From Panax quinquefolius (taxonomy: Eukaryota; Streptophyta; Magnoliopsida; Apiales; Araliaceae), in contig CM035168.1 of assembly GCA_020205615.1 (NCBI GenBank), forward strand, positions 10,716,613 to 10,780,612: a stretch of 64,000 bases of DNA. The letters are read 5' to 3'. Of the stretch, positions 25,561-37,309 are shown piece by piece. Every line of letters begins with the position of its first letter. The first letter of the stretch is position 1. The notes beneath the pieces were generated by a model. It was given only the letters and a program-made list of their open reading frames with translations. It made no database searches and had not been told where the DNA came from. A program made the translations under genes and the position numbers.

Positions 25561-26008
25561 TTTTTTATATATATACTAAAGTAACCGTATATATGTAATA
25601 TATATATTATAAAGAATCCATGTAAAATCCTTGTGATTTCTTGTTTAACATGATTTCAGTTACTTTTAAAATCCTTGGTCATTTGCCTTAATATCATGTT
25701 ATCCATAAAAAAGCAAAACACGGAAGTTTTTTTTTTTTTTTTTTTTTTATTAACCGTGAATTCCTGCTGGCCTGCTAATCCCCTTATTTTCCGTGCATTG
25801 CAACCTTGAGTATTCAAAAAAAAAATCCCTTGATTACCGAAAAAAAAAAAATTAACGGTTTTCAAAAAAAAAAAAATAGTGATTTTTTTTTTTTTTTTTT
25901 ATTTATTTATTTATTTAAATTTTATACAATTAAATTATGCCCAACTAAATTGTTCTAAACACATATCAATATACAAATTAAATCTGAACAATTAATAATT
26001 CGCATAAT

Positions 26009-26026
26009 GGTTTGGCTCTAATGCCA
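26009..26026 (-). other. Primer binding site of C1
   Basis: On the minus strand this reads TGGCATTAGAGCCAAACC, one base from the LTR end CCTAACA. It resembles the Met-tRNA complement TGGTATCAGAGC with substitutions. Confidence 0.65.
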
Positions 26027-26027
26027 C

Positions 26028-27907
26028 TGTTAGGTTTGTAATATTCATGAACGCAATCAAATTGCAAAATAATGCGGAAGCGTGTAAAAATCAGAGTTTA
26101 AAAATTTACAAACCATATACCCGGATCACCCTTTATGCATAATTATTAATTAAACGAAAAGATAAAGAATAAATCATACCCTTGAAGATCGAGCTTCCTC
26201 GTGTACAAGTTCACCTCCAAATCCTTTTCGCGTTCAATCTTGAATCCACGGGTTTGGTTCCTTCCTTTGATCAACGTTAGCCACCCATGTGTTTGGCCTC
26301 TGTGAAGTGATCCACAAAGGAAAAATAAAGAATTCAAGAAGATGGGTGGTTGGCTAAACCCTAGTTTTCTATCTCTATAGAAAGGTGTACTCTCCCAACA
26401 ATTGGAATTATGTCGTATGTTGAAAAAGTCAACAACCCCCACACCCATAATAAGACTCCTCTTATTAATAGATGTGGGCAACCCACCTTAACAATTAAGG
26501 AATTGGGTATTATTTAATTAATTAAATTCTTTTAATTAATTAAGCTCCCTAATCTTATTAGGGATAATTAATTAAACTCCTTTAATTAATTTTCCTTCCT
26601 AATCCAATTAGGAATAAATGAGAGTACTTATATTAAATTAATTCCTAAACTCTTTTAGAAATTAAAATAATAATAATTGTAATAATATTAATAAGACTCC
26701 TCTTATTAATTTATATTTAATATTTCTAAAATATTAAATAATAAATATTAAGCTATTTAATTTATTCTATCACCATAGATTAAATTAAATATACTTAACA
26801 TATTATTACGATTATGCCATTAACTTCTTAAATAATTATTCTTCCTTTTATGGTGTGACCCTTTAGGTTCTCCATATTAAACAGGTTGTGAATAAATCAA
26901 TTAGAACAATTCTAATCTTATTTAAATAAATAAATTAAATAAATAATTTATTTAAATAAATAATATTTATTCTACAATAGGGATAAGCCTCCCTAATGAT
27001 CAACGACTTTCCGGATAATATAGATTTCAACATTAATCATTAAAGAACCTTTGAGTAAATAGTTACTGCACAATTTAATCCTTCCACCATACAATGTCCC
27101 AATTAAATATAAGACATGGAATTCTTTGTCAAGTCTTATTTTATTTAATTATATGTATTTCGATTCTTAAATGCAGAACTCAAATAATGCAAATTAGAAA
27201 CTCCTTTCTAATTTCATTCTCTTTGCCAAGGACTCTTTGGGTTGTCATTTATCGAATCACATAGGACATTTCTCTTCTTTTATTAGAAGTGGTAGATTCT
27301 TTATTGATCATACATTATCTCCATGTACAACTTATTATACCCAAGCATACCCTTTGATATACCCTAAGGGTCTTAAGGAATAAGTCAAAGTATAACTCAT
27401 CATACACAAGATACTATGACGATCTCAAGTCCAAGGATCACTTCAGACTACTATCACTACAGGAATTCCTATTGACAGCAAATAAAACTCCATTAGGTAT
27501 TCCTTAGCGAGCCACGTTCAAAGTGAACTTATTCTCTAATAAGCACCTACATACTTGCTTTAGTGTCTCCACACAAATGATCGTGAGATCAATCATCCTC
27601 ATCCGATGAAGCAAGAACGATGTACCAATCTATCCGGATTCACTAATCCCCAATTTAGTAATCCAATGATTGCGAACTATTTTAGTTTTAAGCTTTCTAA
27701 GAATTTAGATCTCATTAGAATGATCATCATCATTATTCTAAAAGCATTGCTTAAAACTATGGGTTTATCACATATTATAAAACAGCATCATGTAGATAAT
27801 TAAAAGCCTTTAATAAATTAATACTTTTTATTAATAAATGAATAAGATTGTTACAAAGTATATGTTTTATCATCAAACATGATTGGCTTGTGTGCATACT
27901 ACTTTCA
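26028..27907 (-). repeat. C1 middle LTR
   Basis: 1,880 bp, from TGTTAGGTTTG to CTACTTTCA on the plus strand. It lies between the two internal copies. The 111-codon frame at 26146-26481 is a chance frame inside the LTR. Confidence 0.88.
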
Positions 27908-30488
27908 ATCTCCCACTTGCACTAAAGCCAATCGTCATGGTAACTCATACTCTTCTTCTCTAAGTGACGATTATCCTGCTGTTGGATAAGCCTTAGTTAA
28001 TGGATATGTAATGTTGTTTATGAGAGTCCACTATCTCTATAGTGATTTCCCATCTTTCAATGATTCTTATAATCAAATGAAAGTGCCACAACACATGTTT
28101 AGATCCAAGATGAGACTTAGGAACTATTCCTAATTCTGTAATGAACTTTTATCCAAACAATCAACTTGCAACTTCATTTATAGCTACTTACTTTGTCTTT
28201 ATCACTAAACCAGCAACTCTTTGCTGTTTGGAACCTTTCCAATTCACTGCACCACTGTTCAAGATAACGCTTTACCTTAAAGTGGATTTTACGTCGTCTT
28301 GGTGCGTTCGAAAAACTTGAGTCTGTTAAGCCCTCTAGTTTTAATTTAGACCCACCATGAATATGATCACATCCTTAGTGCTAGGTTAAGCACTTTAAGA
28401 TGTTTTTCACCGACTCATAGTGAACTTCTCCGAATATGACCGATCAACATCGTGTCTCGTATATTTCATTGCATACATGATAGTCACTTCATGCGACCTC
28501 TCTTTTCGAGAGTGCGTGGGGACTATTAAGAGAGATACACTCCATAGCTCATCGACATGAGACATCTTTTGGAGTTTGCCATGCTAAACGACTTTAGCAT
28601 CAAATGAATATATCGTTCCTTGGGTTAAGTCGAGCATCCTCTTAAATCTATCTATATAGATTTATATCCCCAATTAAGATACTCTTCCAAATCATTCATG
28701 GAGGAATGTTTAGACAACTTTATCTTTTCTTGATTGTAGCATTGGTATGTCATTCCTTATCCGTAGTATATCAACATATAGTACTAGGAATGTCACGATG
28801 CTCCCCATCGACCTTTTTGTACACACTAGAACTCTTACCTCATCGCATGTAACTCGGATCATCATCTTCATGATCGTACCTCATCATCATCATCCATGAT
28901 GAATCCATACCTCCTAGGTATCTTTGGTACTATTCCGATTTACGATTAGGATTTGTGGTACAATACAGTCTATCTACTGGGTTCCTCTTATTTGACTTAT
29001 AGTGTTTTGTGGTTCTTGAACTCTTCAAGATCTATTATCCTCCCACTAGCCCTTCAATAATAAACACATTTATCTTAGAAGGCAGCGTATTTCGCAACAA
29101 ACACCTTTTGCTAAGTAGGATTATAGAACATATACCCTAAACTTACTTTAGGATGTCCCACAAATTGTACTTGTCAAATCTTGTCCCAAGCTTATTCTTT
29201 GAAACCTTTTCACATAAGTTGGACAACCCCTTATCTTAACATATTTAAGATTAGGAATCCTCCCTGTCCATAACTTTTATGGAGTTTTGGGTAGAATTTT
29301 GAGGTTACCATTTTCGAGATATCGTACCATTTCTAGGACATTATCCCAGAAGGATACTGGAATGTCGGTAAAATCATTATGGACCGCACCATGTTCAACA
29401 AGGTATGATTTTTCCATTCAGATACATCAATCAATTATTGCGTATCAGGATGTGTCCATTATGAGAAAACCATTTGAGATGATCTAGAAATTTATTGCAC
29501 AAGTATTTATTCTTTGATCTAATCAAAGAATCTTAATACATTGTCAATTTGTTTCACTTCGAATTGTTTGAACCTTTCAAATAATTCATACTTGTATTTC
29601 CAAGCAAATACACACATTCAACTTTTGAATGATCATCTCCTTTTTCTTGTTCTAGTTTGTTCAATTTGCAAAATTATTTTTATGTAAGTCAGTATACAAA
29701 ATTTATTAAGTAATATTCCATTCTATACAAAACATTATTATTATAAATAGAACAACAATTGTTCTAAATTATAATACCAAAGATTTCATTGTCCAACAAT
29801 AAAATAGAAATAATATTTTTAACAAGAAGCTGGAATATAATAACAACTTATTGACTTAATAGATTTGCTCGTAGGCATTGCTAAACTATAAGTTCCTATG
29901 GCTAACGCGCAACCTTTGCTTCATTTTTCACACATAGGATTACTTATATTTGTTTAGCTTTCTACTCTTGGTCCCTTCATAAATCTACATTTATGATAAC
30001 CAAAGTCGTATCCAATACCCAAGTAGAACCTTGACTTAAAGAAAAATTTATTTCAATCATGAACAAATTTGTATTTATGTAAGAAACTTCACTAAGCTAC
30101 TTTGGTTAACCTTTGCAAGATGCTTCTCAGATTTCTTCCAAGTGTCCGGGCTTATAGCGGTGGAAGCAAACTCCTTTGCTATCAAATACGCTTTTGTTCT
30201 TATTATCCTTTGTTTATGCCTTTCTATATACCTTCTTTGAATCGTTCTTCTTTTTCGGAAGATCCTTTGGCCCCTACCAAGAAGACATGGTCTTTCTTGG
30301 TTGGAAAGTGACTCTCAACATTTTCAATATGTTAAGCAAATCGCCAAAGGCCGATATCTAGCTTGTTCATATGAAAATTCACAACAATTGTGAAAGGAGT
30401 CAGGGAGTGAGTGCAAGATCAAATCTTGGCTCAATTCTCCATCCATGACAAAACCAGTTGTCCTAATTGATCAATCAAATTGATTATC
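27908..30488 (-). pseudogene. C1 second internal copy (3' pol plus partial gag)
   Basis: It repeats 20490-23071 closely, with the same pol fragments, the same YVD defect near 28780 and part of gag including a damaged zinc knuckle near 30165 (CFHRYKPGH). The 5' part of gag, the whole leader and the PBS are missing. At about 30487-30490 it jumps from gag directly into the middle of an LTR. Most differences from the first copy fall at CAG/CTG sites. Confidence 0.8.
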
Positions 30489-31228
30489 ACAACTCCAAAT
30501 AATGCAAATTAGAAACTCCTTTCTAATTTCATTCGCAACCCGCCAAGGACTCTTTGGGTTGTCATTTATCGAATCACATAGGACATTTCTCTTCTTTTAT
30601 TAGAAGTTGTAGATTCTTTATTGATCATACATTATCTCCATGTACAACTTATTATACCCAAGCATACCCTTTGATATACCCTAAGGGTCTTAAGGAATAA
30701 GTCAAAGTATAACTCATCATACACAAGATACTATGATGATCTCAAGTCCAAGGATTACTTGTACTACTATCACTACAGAATTCCTATTGGACAGCAAATA
30801 AAACTCCATTAGGTATTCCTTAGCGAGCCACGTTCAATTGAACTTATTCTCTAATAAGCACCTACATACTTGCTTTAGTGTCTCCACACAAATGATCATG
30901 AGATCAATCATCCTCATCCAATGAAAGCAAGCAACGTATGTACCAATCTATCCGGATTCACTAATCCCCAATTTAGTACTCCAATGATTGGGAACTATTT
31001 TAGTTTTAAGCTTTCTAAGAATTTAGATCTCATTAGAATGATCATCATCATTATTCTAAAAAAGCATTGCTTAAAACTATGGGTTTATCACATATTATAA
31101 AACAAAGATCATGTAGATAATTAAAAGCCTTTAATAAATTAATACTTTTTATTAATAAATGAATAAGATTGTTACAAAGTATATGCTTTATCATCAAACA
31201 TGATTGGCTTGTGTGCATACTACTTTCA
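30489..31228 (-). repeat. C1 truncated LTR (5' end of compound)
   Basis: It matches 19750-20489, the outer 740 bp of the LTR. The inner 1.1 kb, PBS and leader have been deleted. It ends TACTTTCA against the target duplication CGAAC. Confidence 0.85.
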
Positions 31229-31233
31229 CGAAC
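31229..31233. repeat. Target-site duplication of C1 (CGAAC)
   Basis: It matches 18598-18602. In B4 the uninterrupted target reads AAGCGAGCGTGG at about 44807, which shows where C1 entered. Confidence 0.85.
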
Positions 31234-31854
31234 GTGGTAGCTGACGCGTTGAGTAAAAAATCGTATGCGTTTATGAGTACGATGTTGTTAACACAAAAAC
31301 CCATTTCGTATAACTTACAAATGATGAAAATAGAGTTAAAGACTCTAGGGACCCACGTGAAGATAACTAATATACTAGTAGAATCGACTTTAATCGATAA
31401 AGTTAAAGCCGCTCAAACTACACACCTGGAGCTGATGAATATGAAGAAGAAGGCTCAAGAAGGCGTTATTCTAGAAGCAAGAGTCGATGAATAGAGGAAA
31501 TCTCAACCCTCGATTTAATTGACCCATTTGAAATCCTCGATCGAGTAGGAACTGTAGCCTATGTAGCCTATAGACTAGTTTTACCGCCAAGTATGTTACG
31601 TGTTCATAACGTTTTTCACGTATCGATATTACGTAAATATGTGAATGACCCGAACCACATTATTGAATTGGAACTAGACGAGATAAGCAGAAGATTTAAT
31701 GTATGAGGAGATACATGTTAAAATCTTGGATAAGAAGGATCCTGTTCAACACTCAAAGGTTATACCTCAAGAGTTAGAATCTGAAATGAAGTTAAGGTAT
31801 CCTCACCTCTTCGGCATACCAGGTACGTACGTAAATTTCGAGGGAAAATTTCAT
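31234..31854 (+). pseudogene. pol: B1 RNase H tail and integrase C-terminus (after C1)
   Basis: It begins VVADALSKKSYAFMSTM, the end of the RNase H domain, then the linker KVKAAQTTHLELMNMKKKAQEGVILEARVDE. It then passes straight to DPFEILDRVGTVAY and PPSM.RVHNVFHVSILRKYV, the integrase GPF module and chromodomain entry, with later stops. The zinc-binding and catalytic D,D,E regions of integrase are absent. B4 (44810-45420) has the same gap. The end near 31830 (FRGKIS) leads into the PPT. Confidence 0.8.
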
Positions 31855-31867
31855 AAGGAGGGGAGAT
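31855..31867 (+). other. Polypurine tract of B1
   Basis: AAGGAGGGGAGAT directly before the 3' LTR start TGTGAGACCCC. Confidence 0.85.
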
Positions 31868-33040
31868 TGTGAGACCCCAAATTTCATGAATAAAGATTTA
31901 AATTTCTCGAAATATTTTTTTGAATATTATGGTGTGGATTTGATATAATGTTATAGTTGTGGGTAATATTTATAAAGTTTGCAAAGTATGCAAGTTGTTA
32001 TATAATATTCGATTGGTCGGGAAATATTCTTTTTATCGGGGAATATTCGTGCGACGGCACAATCATTGGTGGACCCCACAACGGAAGTATTGTCGTAGTA
32101 AGAAAATCACACAATTATCTTTTTATAAAAATAACGGTGAAAGTGTTACCGAATTAAAGCTATTTGAACTACCCTAGGTAGTAAAAGTAATGCGAATGTC
32201 CTTTGGTTGCATAGTAGCACACGGTATTGATTATTGATGCTTATGTAAGAAGTCACTCAGTTATACTCAATTATTGCTATAGTAATTGCTGCATCATATC
32301 TCTCATATTATTGATTCAATTATTGTCATAGTATCATCTGTATAATATGTTATATTATTAATTCAATAATTGAAATGACAAAAGTTATTCATATTATTAT
32401 TTACAATATTAACAATGTCTAGAAGTTACATCGAGGAGAGGTTTGGTCACCTAATTGCGCTACCAATAAGGAGAAATCCTTATCGAAGCCCCCTCTTTCA
32501 CAGGAGCGACACAGTTGTTAAATATTGTGAATTATAATATTAATGATGAATAAGTTCGTGTTGATTAAAGATGAAATTGATAGTTCCATTGTGTTGGAAT
32601 TATCAGTGTTAGTGAAAATCGACATTTATTTCGATAAAAATTGATGTCTGTAGGTTATATTGACCAATTGGGTAATTAACCAGATAAATAAGCAATTAAT
32701 TGTTATTGATTCACATGATTATAACTATTTGTTCACATGTGTGTACAATTGATTCACATTCATTTACAATTAGCGGGGTTGGTGCAAAATTGATAATACT
32801 TGCATGACTAAGTTAAAAATGGAGGTATAGATTGAGGTACTATACTATAATTCGTATTTTCACATATATAGAACTATTGAGTCACATGATTTACTATTGA
32901 TTCACATGATTTACTATTAGGGGCGGTGGTGCAAGTTTGATAATACTTGCAGGACTAAATTAAAAATGAAGGAAAAGAGAAAGGTATTAAACTGTAATAT
33001 TTCGAGCCCCAAAACGTGCAATTATTGAAACTATATTTTC

Positions 33041-33050
33041 CTATAAATAG
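33041..33050 (+). promoter_or_regulatory. TATA box of B1 3' LTR
   Basis: CTATAAATAG, aligned with the same motif in B3 and B4. The 5' LTR copy reads CTACAAATAG at 10559-10568 and is weakened. Confidence 0.5.
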
Positions 33051-33235
33051 AAGTTCATTCCTTCATTATTTTTCACCAATTCACTAAAGCTATAGAGCAA
33101 TTATTATAGAGAGAAAGAAGAAGAGAAGTCTGCTACCTCACTATTCCAGTATCCAGTCTTCTTTTGAGATAAGGGGTATTATTTCTTTTGTATTCATAAA
33201 GAGAATTATTTCCTTTCAATACTCGTAAGAGCTGT

Positions 33236-33700
33236 TATTCTATTCTTTATTATTATGTTGGAATAACTTTGTCTCATAAATACCGCATACATGGTGAAAT
33301 TCTTACATTATTCCATTCTTTATTATTCTATTGAAATAAAGCGTATGCATGCGATCTATCGCGTGCACAGTGAATTCTTTTTTATTCCATTCTTTATTAT
33401 TCTATTGGAATATATCACATGCATGCGGATTACGCATGACTTGGTTCTATTCTTTATTATTCATTTGAATATCACATGCATGCGGATTACGCGTGACACA
33501 GTTCCATTCTTTATTATCCTGTTGGGAATAACTTTGTATATGCGGTTTATCGCATGCATGGTGAATTCTTACATTATTCCATTCTTTATTATTACATTGG
33601 AATAACTTTAATTCATACGAATTACCACATGCATGGTGAATGATCCTTCATATTCATTCTTTATTAAATTATGGAAATGATGCATCTACGTGGATTACTG
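33236..33700. repeat. Hairpin-forming tandem repeat array in B1 3' LTR
   Basis: Six or so imperfect units with TTCCATTCTTTATTATT and CATGCGGATTACGCATG cores. They correspond to the array at 10755-11087 plus 14983-15130 in the 5' LTR. Confidence 0.7.
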
Positions 33701-33804
33701 CATGGTAGTGAAAATCCATTTAGATTTAGTATATTTTATTATACTAAATGCGAGATATCATTTCTTTTGTACTCGTCATGGAATATCATTTTTTTGGTAT
33801 TTTT

Positions 33805-34050
33805 TTTACGAGTTACTATTCACGGGTTACTATTCACCCGATTACTATTCACTCTAGTATTATTCACTCGGGTATTCGGGGCATTTTTTGTGTCGAAGTA
33901 CTATTCACGAGTTACTATTCATGAGTTACTATTCACCCGATTACTATTCATTCTAGTATCATTCACTCGGGTATTCGGGACACTTTTCGTGTCGGAGTAC
34001 TATTCCCGAAGTACTATTCACGGGATACTATTCACCCGAAAAATATATTT
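33805..34050. repeat. TACTATTCAC short tandem array in B1 3' LTR
   Basis: Same array as 15238-15470, with unit-number differences between the two LTRs. Confidence 0.75.
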
Positions 34051-35039
34051 TTTGCTGTCCAAATTATTTTTGGTACATGAATATTATTATTGAATTTTAC
34101 TCTACAAAGCAGTATCATGTTGACAAATTGGAAGTTATTGATTTCTGAATAAATTAAATTATAAATCTTTAAAATTTATCCTTGAACTTATTTTATTGAA
34201 TTCTTATGTCATTGTCATCATCCTCATGCTTATATTGTGATTAAAGTTGTGAGACCCCAAATTTTATAAAAAAAAGATTTAAATTTCTCAATTTTTTTTT
34301 TAATATTATGGTATGGATTTGATATAATGTTATATTTGTGGGTAATATTTACAAATTTTGCAAAGTATGCAAGTTGTTATATAATATTCGATTGGTCGGG
34401 GAATATTCGTTTTAACAGGGAATATTTGTACAACGACATAATCATTGATGGACACCACAACGGAAGTATTGTCGTAGTTAGAAAGCTTATGTAATTATCT
34501 TTTATAAAAATAATGGTAGGAAATTTTACCGTTAATTTGTTGAACTACCCATTAGTAAAGTACGAGAATACTGGCGTGGTTGCATAGTAGCACACGGTAT
34601 TGATTATTGATGCTTACGTGAGAATTCACTCAGTTATATTCAATTATTGCTACAGTAATTACTGCATCATATCTCTCATATTATTGATTCAATTATTGTC
34701 ACAATATCATCTGCATGATATGTTATATTATTAAATCAATAATTGAGACGACAAAGTTATTTATATTATTAAATTGCAATATTAACAATGTCTAGAAGTT
34801 CTGTCAAGGAGATGTTTGGTCATCTAATTGTGCGCCAATAAGGAGAAATCCTTATCGGAAAGCCCCTTATTTTCTGAGAACGACCTGGTTATTAAATATT
34901 GTGAGTTATAATATTAATGTTGAAAGTTATTAAAAATTGAATTTTAGTTCGGAGTTGAATTTGGAGACGCGGACGTGATATTTGAGTCCGGGGCGATGAA
35001 ATTAGTAGAAATAGACTATAAACACAAAATTTGTCAGGG

Positions 35040-35073
35040 TTGACTTTTTGGTCAAAAAAAGTCAACAGTTGAC
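35040..35073. promoter_or_regulatory. Cluster of W-box cores in a perfect inverted repeat
   Basis: TTGAC or its complement occurs at 35040-35044, 35051-35055, 35061-35065 and 35069-35073. TTGACTTTTT (35040-35049) and AAAAAGTCAA (35056-35065) form a 10-bp perfect inverted repeat. WRKY factors bind TTGAC cores; use here is inference. The other LTR copies lack this block. Confidence 0.45.
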
Positions 35074-35589
35074 TTTTTCAAAAAAATTCAAACTTTGAAA
35101 TTTCAAAAATAAAATTTTTGAGAAAAATATTTCCATTGTGTTGGGATTGTTAGTGTTAGTGGAAATCGACATTTATTTCGATAATAATTGATGTCTGGAG
35201 GTTATACTGACCAATCGGGTAATTAATCGGATAAATGAGTAATTAATTGCTATTAATTCACATGATTATAACTATTTGTTCACATGTATGTACTTTTGAG
35301 TCACATTCTTGTACTATTAGGGGAGTTGGTGCAAGATTGATACTACTTGCATGACTAAGTTAAAAATGGAGGTATAGATGGAAGTATTACACTGTAATTC
35401 GTATTTTCACATGATTATAACTATTGATTCACATGATTGAACTATTGATTCACATTATTTACTATTTAGGGAGGTGGTGCAAGTTTGATAATACTTGCAG
35501 GACTAAATTAAAAATGAAAGAAAAGTTAGAGGTATTGTACTGTAATATTTCGAGCCCCAAAACATGCAATTATCGAAACTATATTTTTC

Positions 35590-35597
35590 TATAAATA
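35590..35597 (+). promoter_or_regulatory. TATA box of solo LTR B3
   Basis: TATAAATA followed by GAAGCTCATTC, conserved among the B LTRs. It lies about 520 bp downstream of the W-box cluster. Confidence 0.55.
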
Positions 35598-37209
35598 GAA
35601 GCTCATTCTTCCTTCATTTCTCACCAATTCACTAAAGCTATAGAGCAATTATTATAGAGAGAAATTATAGAGAAAGAAGAAGAAGTCCGCTACCTCTCAT
35701 TCCAAAGTATCCAAACTTTATTCTAAGGTAAGGAGTATTATTTCTTTCATTTTCATGAAGAGTGCTATTGTTATTCCATTCCTTATTATTATGTTGGAAT
35801 AACCTGTCTATGCAAAGTACCGCATACAGTTGTTGGCATGATCATGACTATTGATGAAAACACGAGTATCCTTGACCCGTAGTGCATGAATATCCTTGGT
35901 CGTAGTGCAGGGATGACGTGGTTTATTTAATAAGCTGAGTCTCAGCGATAAAAGTGATGAAAAACCTTTTAAATCATAGAAGATAGTAGATTTTATTCTC
36001 TACTAGACTCTTCTAATGGATTGCTTGTTTCGCTGCAGTTAAACTTGATGTCTATTGTATTTTATCAGTTTACCATTGTTGAAGACTAATGATAATTTAT
36101 TCTGCACTATCTTAGCCATAATATTTCTTACTGGGCTAGTTGAGCTCACCTTTTGCTTTCATTGTTCTCTTCAGGAAATGATAATGCGTAGTTAGGACTA
36201 GTTGGGGAGCGAGTGATGGTCGAGATGATAGCATTAGTAGTCCTCACTATTCTACATGAAATAGTGTGATAATAAATGTATTGAGGACTTATTTTGAGTT
36301 TGAATACTGTCTAGAAGATAATATTTGTATTAAAACTCACAGCTCATGTTGTATATTTAAGATTCTATTTGTATTCTGTACCATGTATTTGGCGATTCAG
36401 AATAGGTGATGTATACCTGTATTGGGGGAGTCACAAAAGTCATCTTTGGCTTATGTGCATAGATAGACTTGGTATGATTATGACCAGGGATTATTCAGTA
36501 TAATCATGACCGTAATGTGACGAATGATATGGTAAAAGTCCTCATTGGACTGTAGTTCATTGATGGATAGTTGTTGGTATGATTATGACCAGGGATTATT
36601 CGGTATAATCATGACCATTTATGATTACATGAATATCCTTGGTCGTAGTGCGAGGATGATTCGATTTTATTTATTAAGGTGAGTCTCAGCGATAAAGTTG
36701 ATGAAAAACTTTTTAAATCATAGAAGATAGTAGATTTTATGCTCTACTTGACTCTTCTAATGGATTGTATATTTCCGCTGCAGTTGTTGCAGTTAAACTT
36801 GTTATCTATTGTATTCTATCAGTTGTTATACCGTTGAAGGCTAAGGATAATTTATTATGCATTATCTTAGTCATAATATTTCTTACTGGGCTAGTTGAGC
36901 TCACCCTTTCTTTCATTGTTCCCTTCAGGAAATGAGAATATAGTTGGGACGAGTCGGGGAATTGAGTGATGGTCCAGGATAAATGGCTTAAGTAGTCCTC
37001 ATTATTCTACAAAATAATGTGATGATAATTGTAATGAGGACTCCCTTGAGTGTGGATATTGTCAAGATGACAATATTCTTATTGAAACTCTTAGATTATG
37101 TTTTGTCGTACCTTACACGACTGTTGTATAATTAAGTTGTATTTGACTTTTGTACCATGTATCTGGCGACCCAAAATGGGTGATGTAAACCTATTTTGGA
37201 GGCGTCACA

Positions 37210-37214
37210 AATAT
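37210..37214. repeat. Target-site duplication of B1, right (AATAT)
   Basis: It matches 9396-9400 and marks the right edge of B1. Confidence 0.85.
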
Positions 37215-37309
37215 TGTTCCAAGAAATATCAAATTAATTTTCGAGATTTACACGGTTGGAACTTGGAGATGCCAAGATTTTAGCACTTTGAATATTTAAA
37301 TTGGTTTTC

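Larger units (their letters stand above)
23441..26008 (-). other. Long untranslated leader of C1
   Basis: 2.6 kb between PBS and gag, unusually long for copia. It holds three copies of a 20-bp motif (23690-23988), many TTTTATTTTAA-type direct repeats (24770-25560), TA-rich stretches near 24130 and 25420-25600, and T or A runs at 25730-25750, 25815-25880 and 25884-25902. No coding sequence is seen; the 60-70 codon frames here lack motifs. Confidence 0.6.
18603..31228 (-). mobile_element. Element C1: tandem compound Ty1/copia element nested in B1
   Basis: CGAAC at 18598-18602 is repeated at 31229-31233, and the sequence between interrupts a B1 reading that resumes exactly afterwards. On the minus strand the ends are TGAAAGTAG and CCTAACA. 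From high to low coordinate the order is: shortened LTR (31228-30489), shortened internal copy (30488-27908), LTR (27907-26028), PBS, full-length internal copy (26027-20490), LTR (20489-18603). One insertion followed by unequal recombination and a deletion explains a single outer target duplication around three LTRs. Pol is mostly deleted, so it cannot move alone. Confidence 0.88.
34248..36435 (+). mobile_element. Solo LTR B3 nested in the B1 3' LTR
   Basis: It starts TGTGAGACCCC and ends GGGGGAGTCACA, flanked by a perfect AAAGT duplication (34243-34247 and 36436-36440). No internal sequence is present, so it is a solo LTR. At 2,188 bp it is shortened: near 35825-35830 the first hairpin unit jumps to the GTATGATTATGACC region. 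It carries a private block at about 34925-35130. Confidence 0.88.
9401..37209 (+). mobile_element. Element B1: non-autonomous chromovirus-type Ty3/gypsy element carrying three nested insertions
   Basis: The LTRs begin TGTGAGACCCC and end GTCACA. After removing the nested elements both LTRs are about 3.15 kb, which supports the reconstruction. A PBS follows the 5' LTR, a PPT precedes the 3' LTR, and the whole is flanked by AATAT. Insertions are solo LTR B2 (11088-14982), copia C1 (18603-31228) and solo LTR B3 (34248-36435). The remaining internal region is only about 2.8 kb: gag, protease, a short RT linker, the end of RNase H and the integrase C-terminus. The RT and integrase cores are absent. 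Confidence 0.88.
31868..37209 (+). repeat. 3' LTR of B1, split by solo LTR B3
   Basis: The LTR's own sequence is 31868-34247 plus 36441-37209, about 3.15 kb, the same length as the 5' LTR after removing nested DNA. It ends GGCGTCACA followed by AATAT. The open frames at 33291-33605 and 33671-34093 run through tandem arrays and are not genes. Confidence 0.87.

Noticed and set aside
26146..26481. 111-codon minus-strand ORF
   Set aside because: It lies in the C1 LTR; the other LTR copy (18852-19061) has only a broken 69-codon version.
33291..34093. ORFs of 104 and 140 codons
   Set aside because: Both lie inside the B1 3' LTR across the hairpin and TACTATTCAC arrays, and the 5' LTR copy does not keep them intact.
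9396..37214. Whole nested block as a segmental duplication
   Set aside because: Each layer has its own distinct 5-bp duplication, which points to separate insertions.
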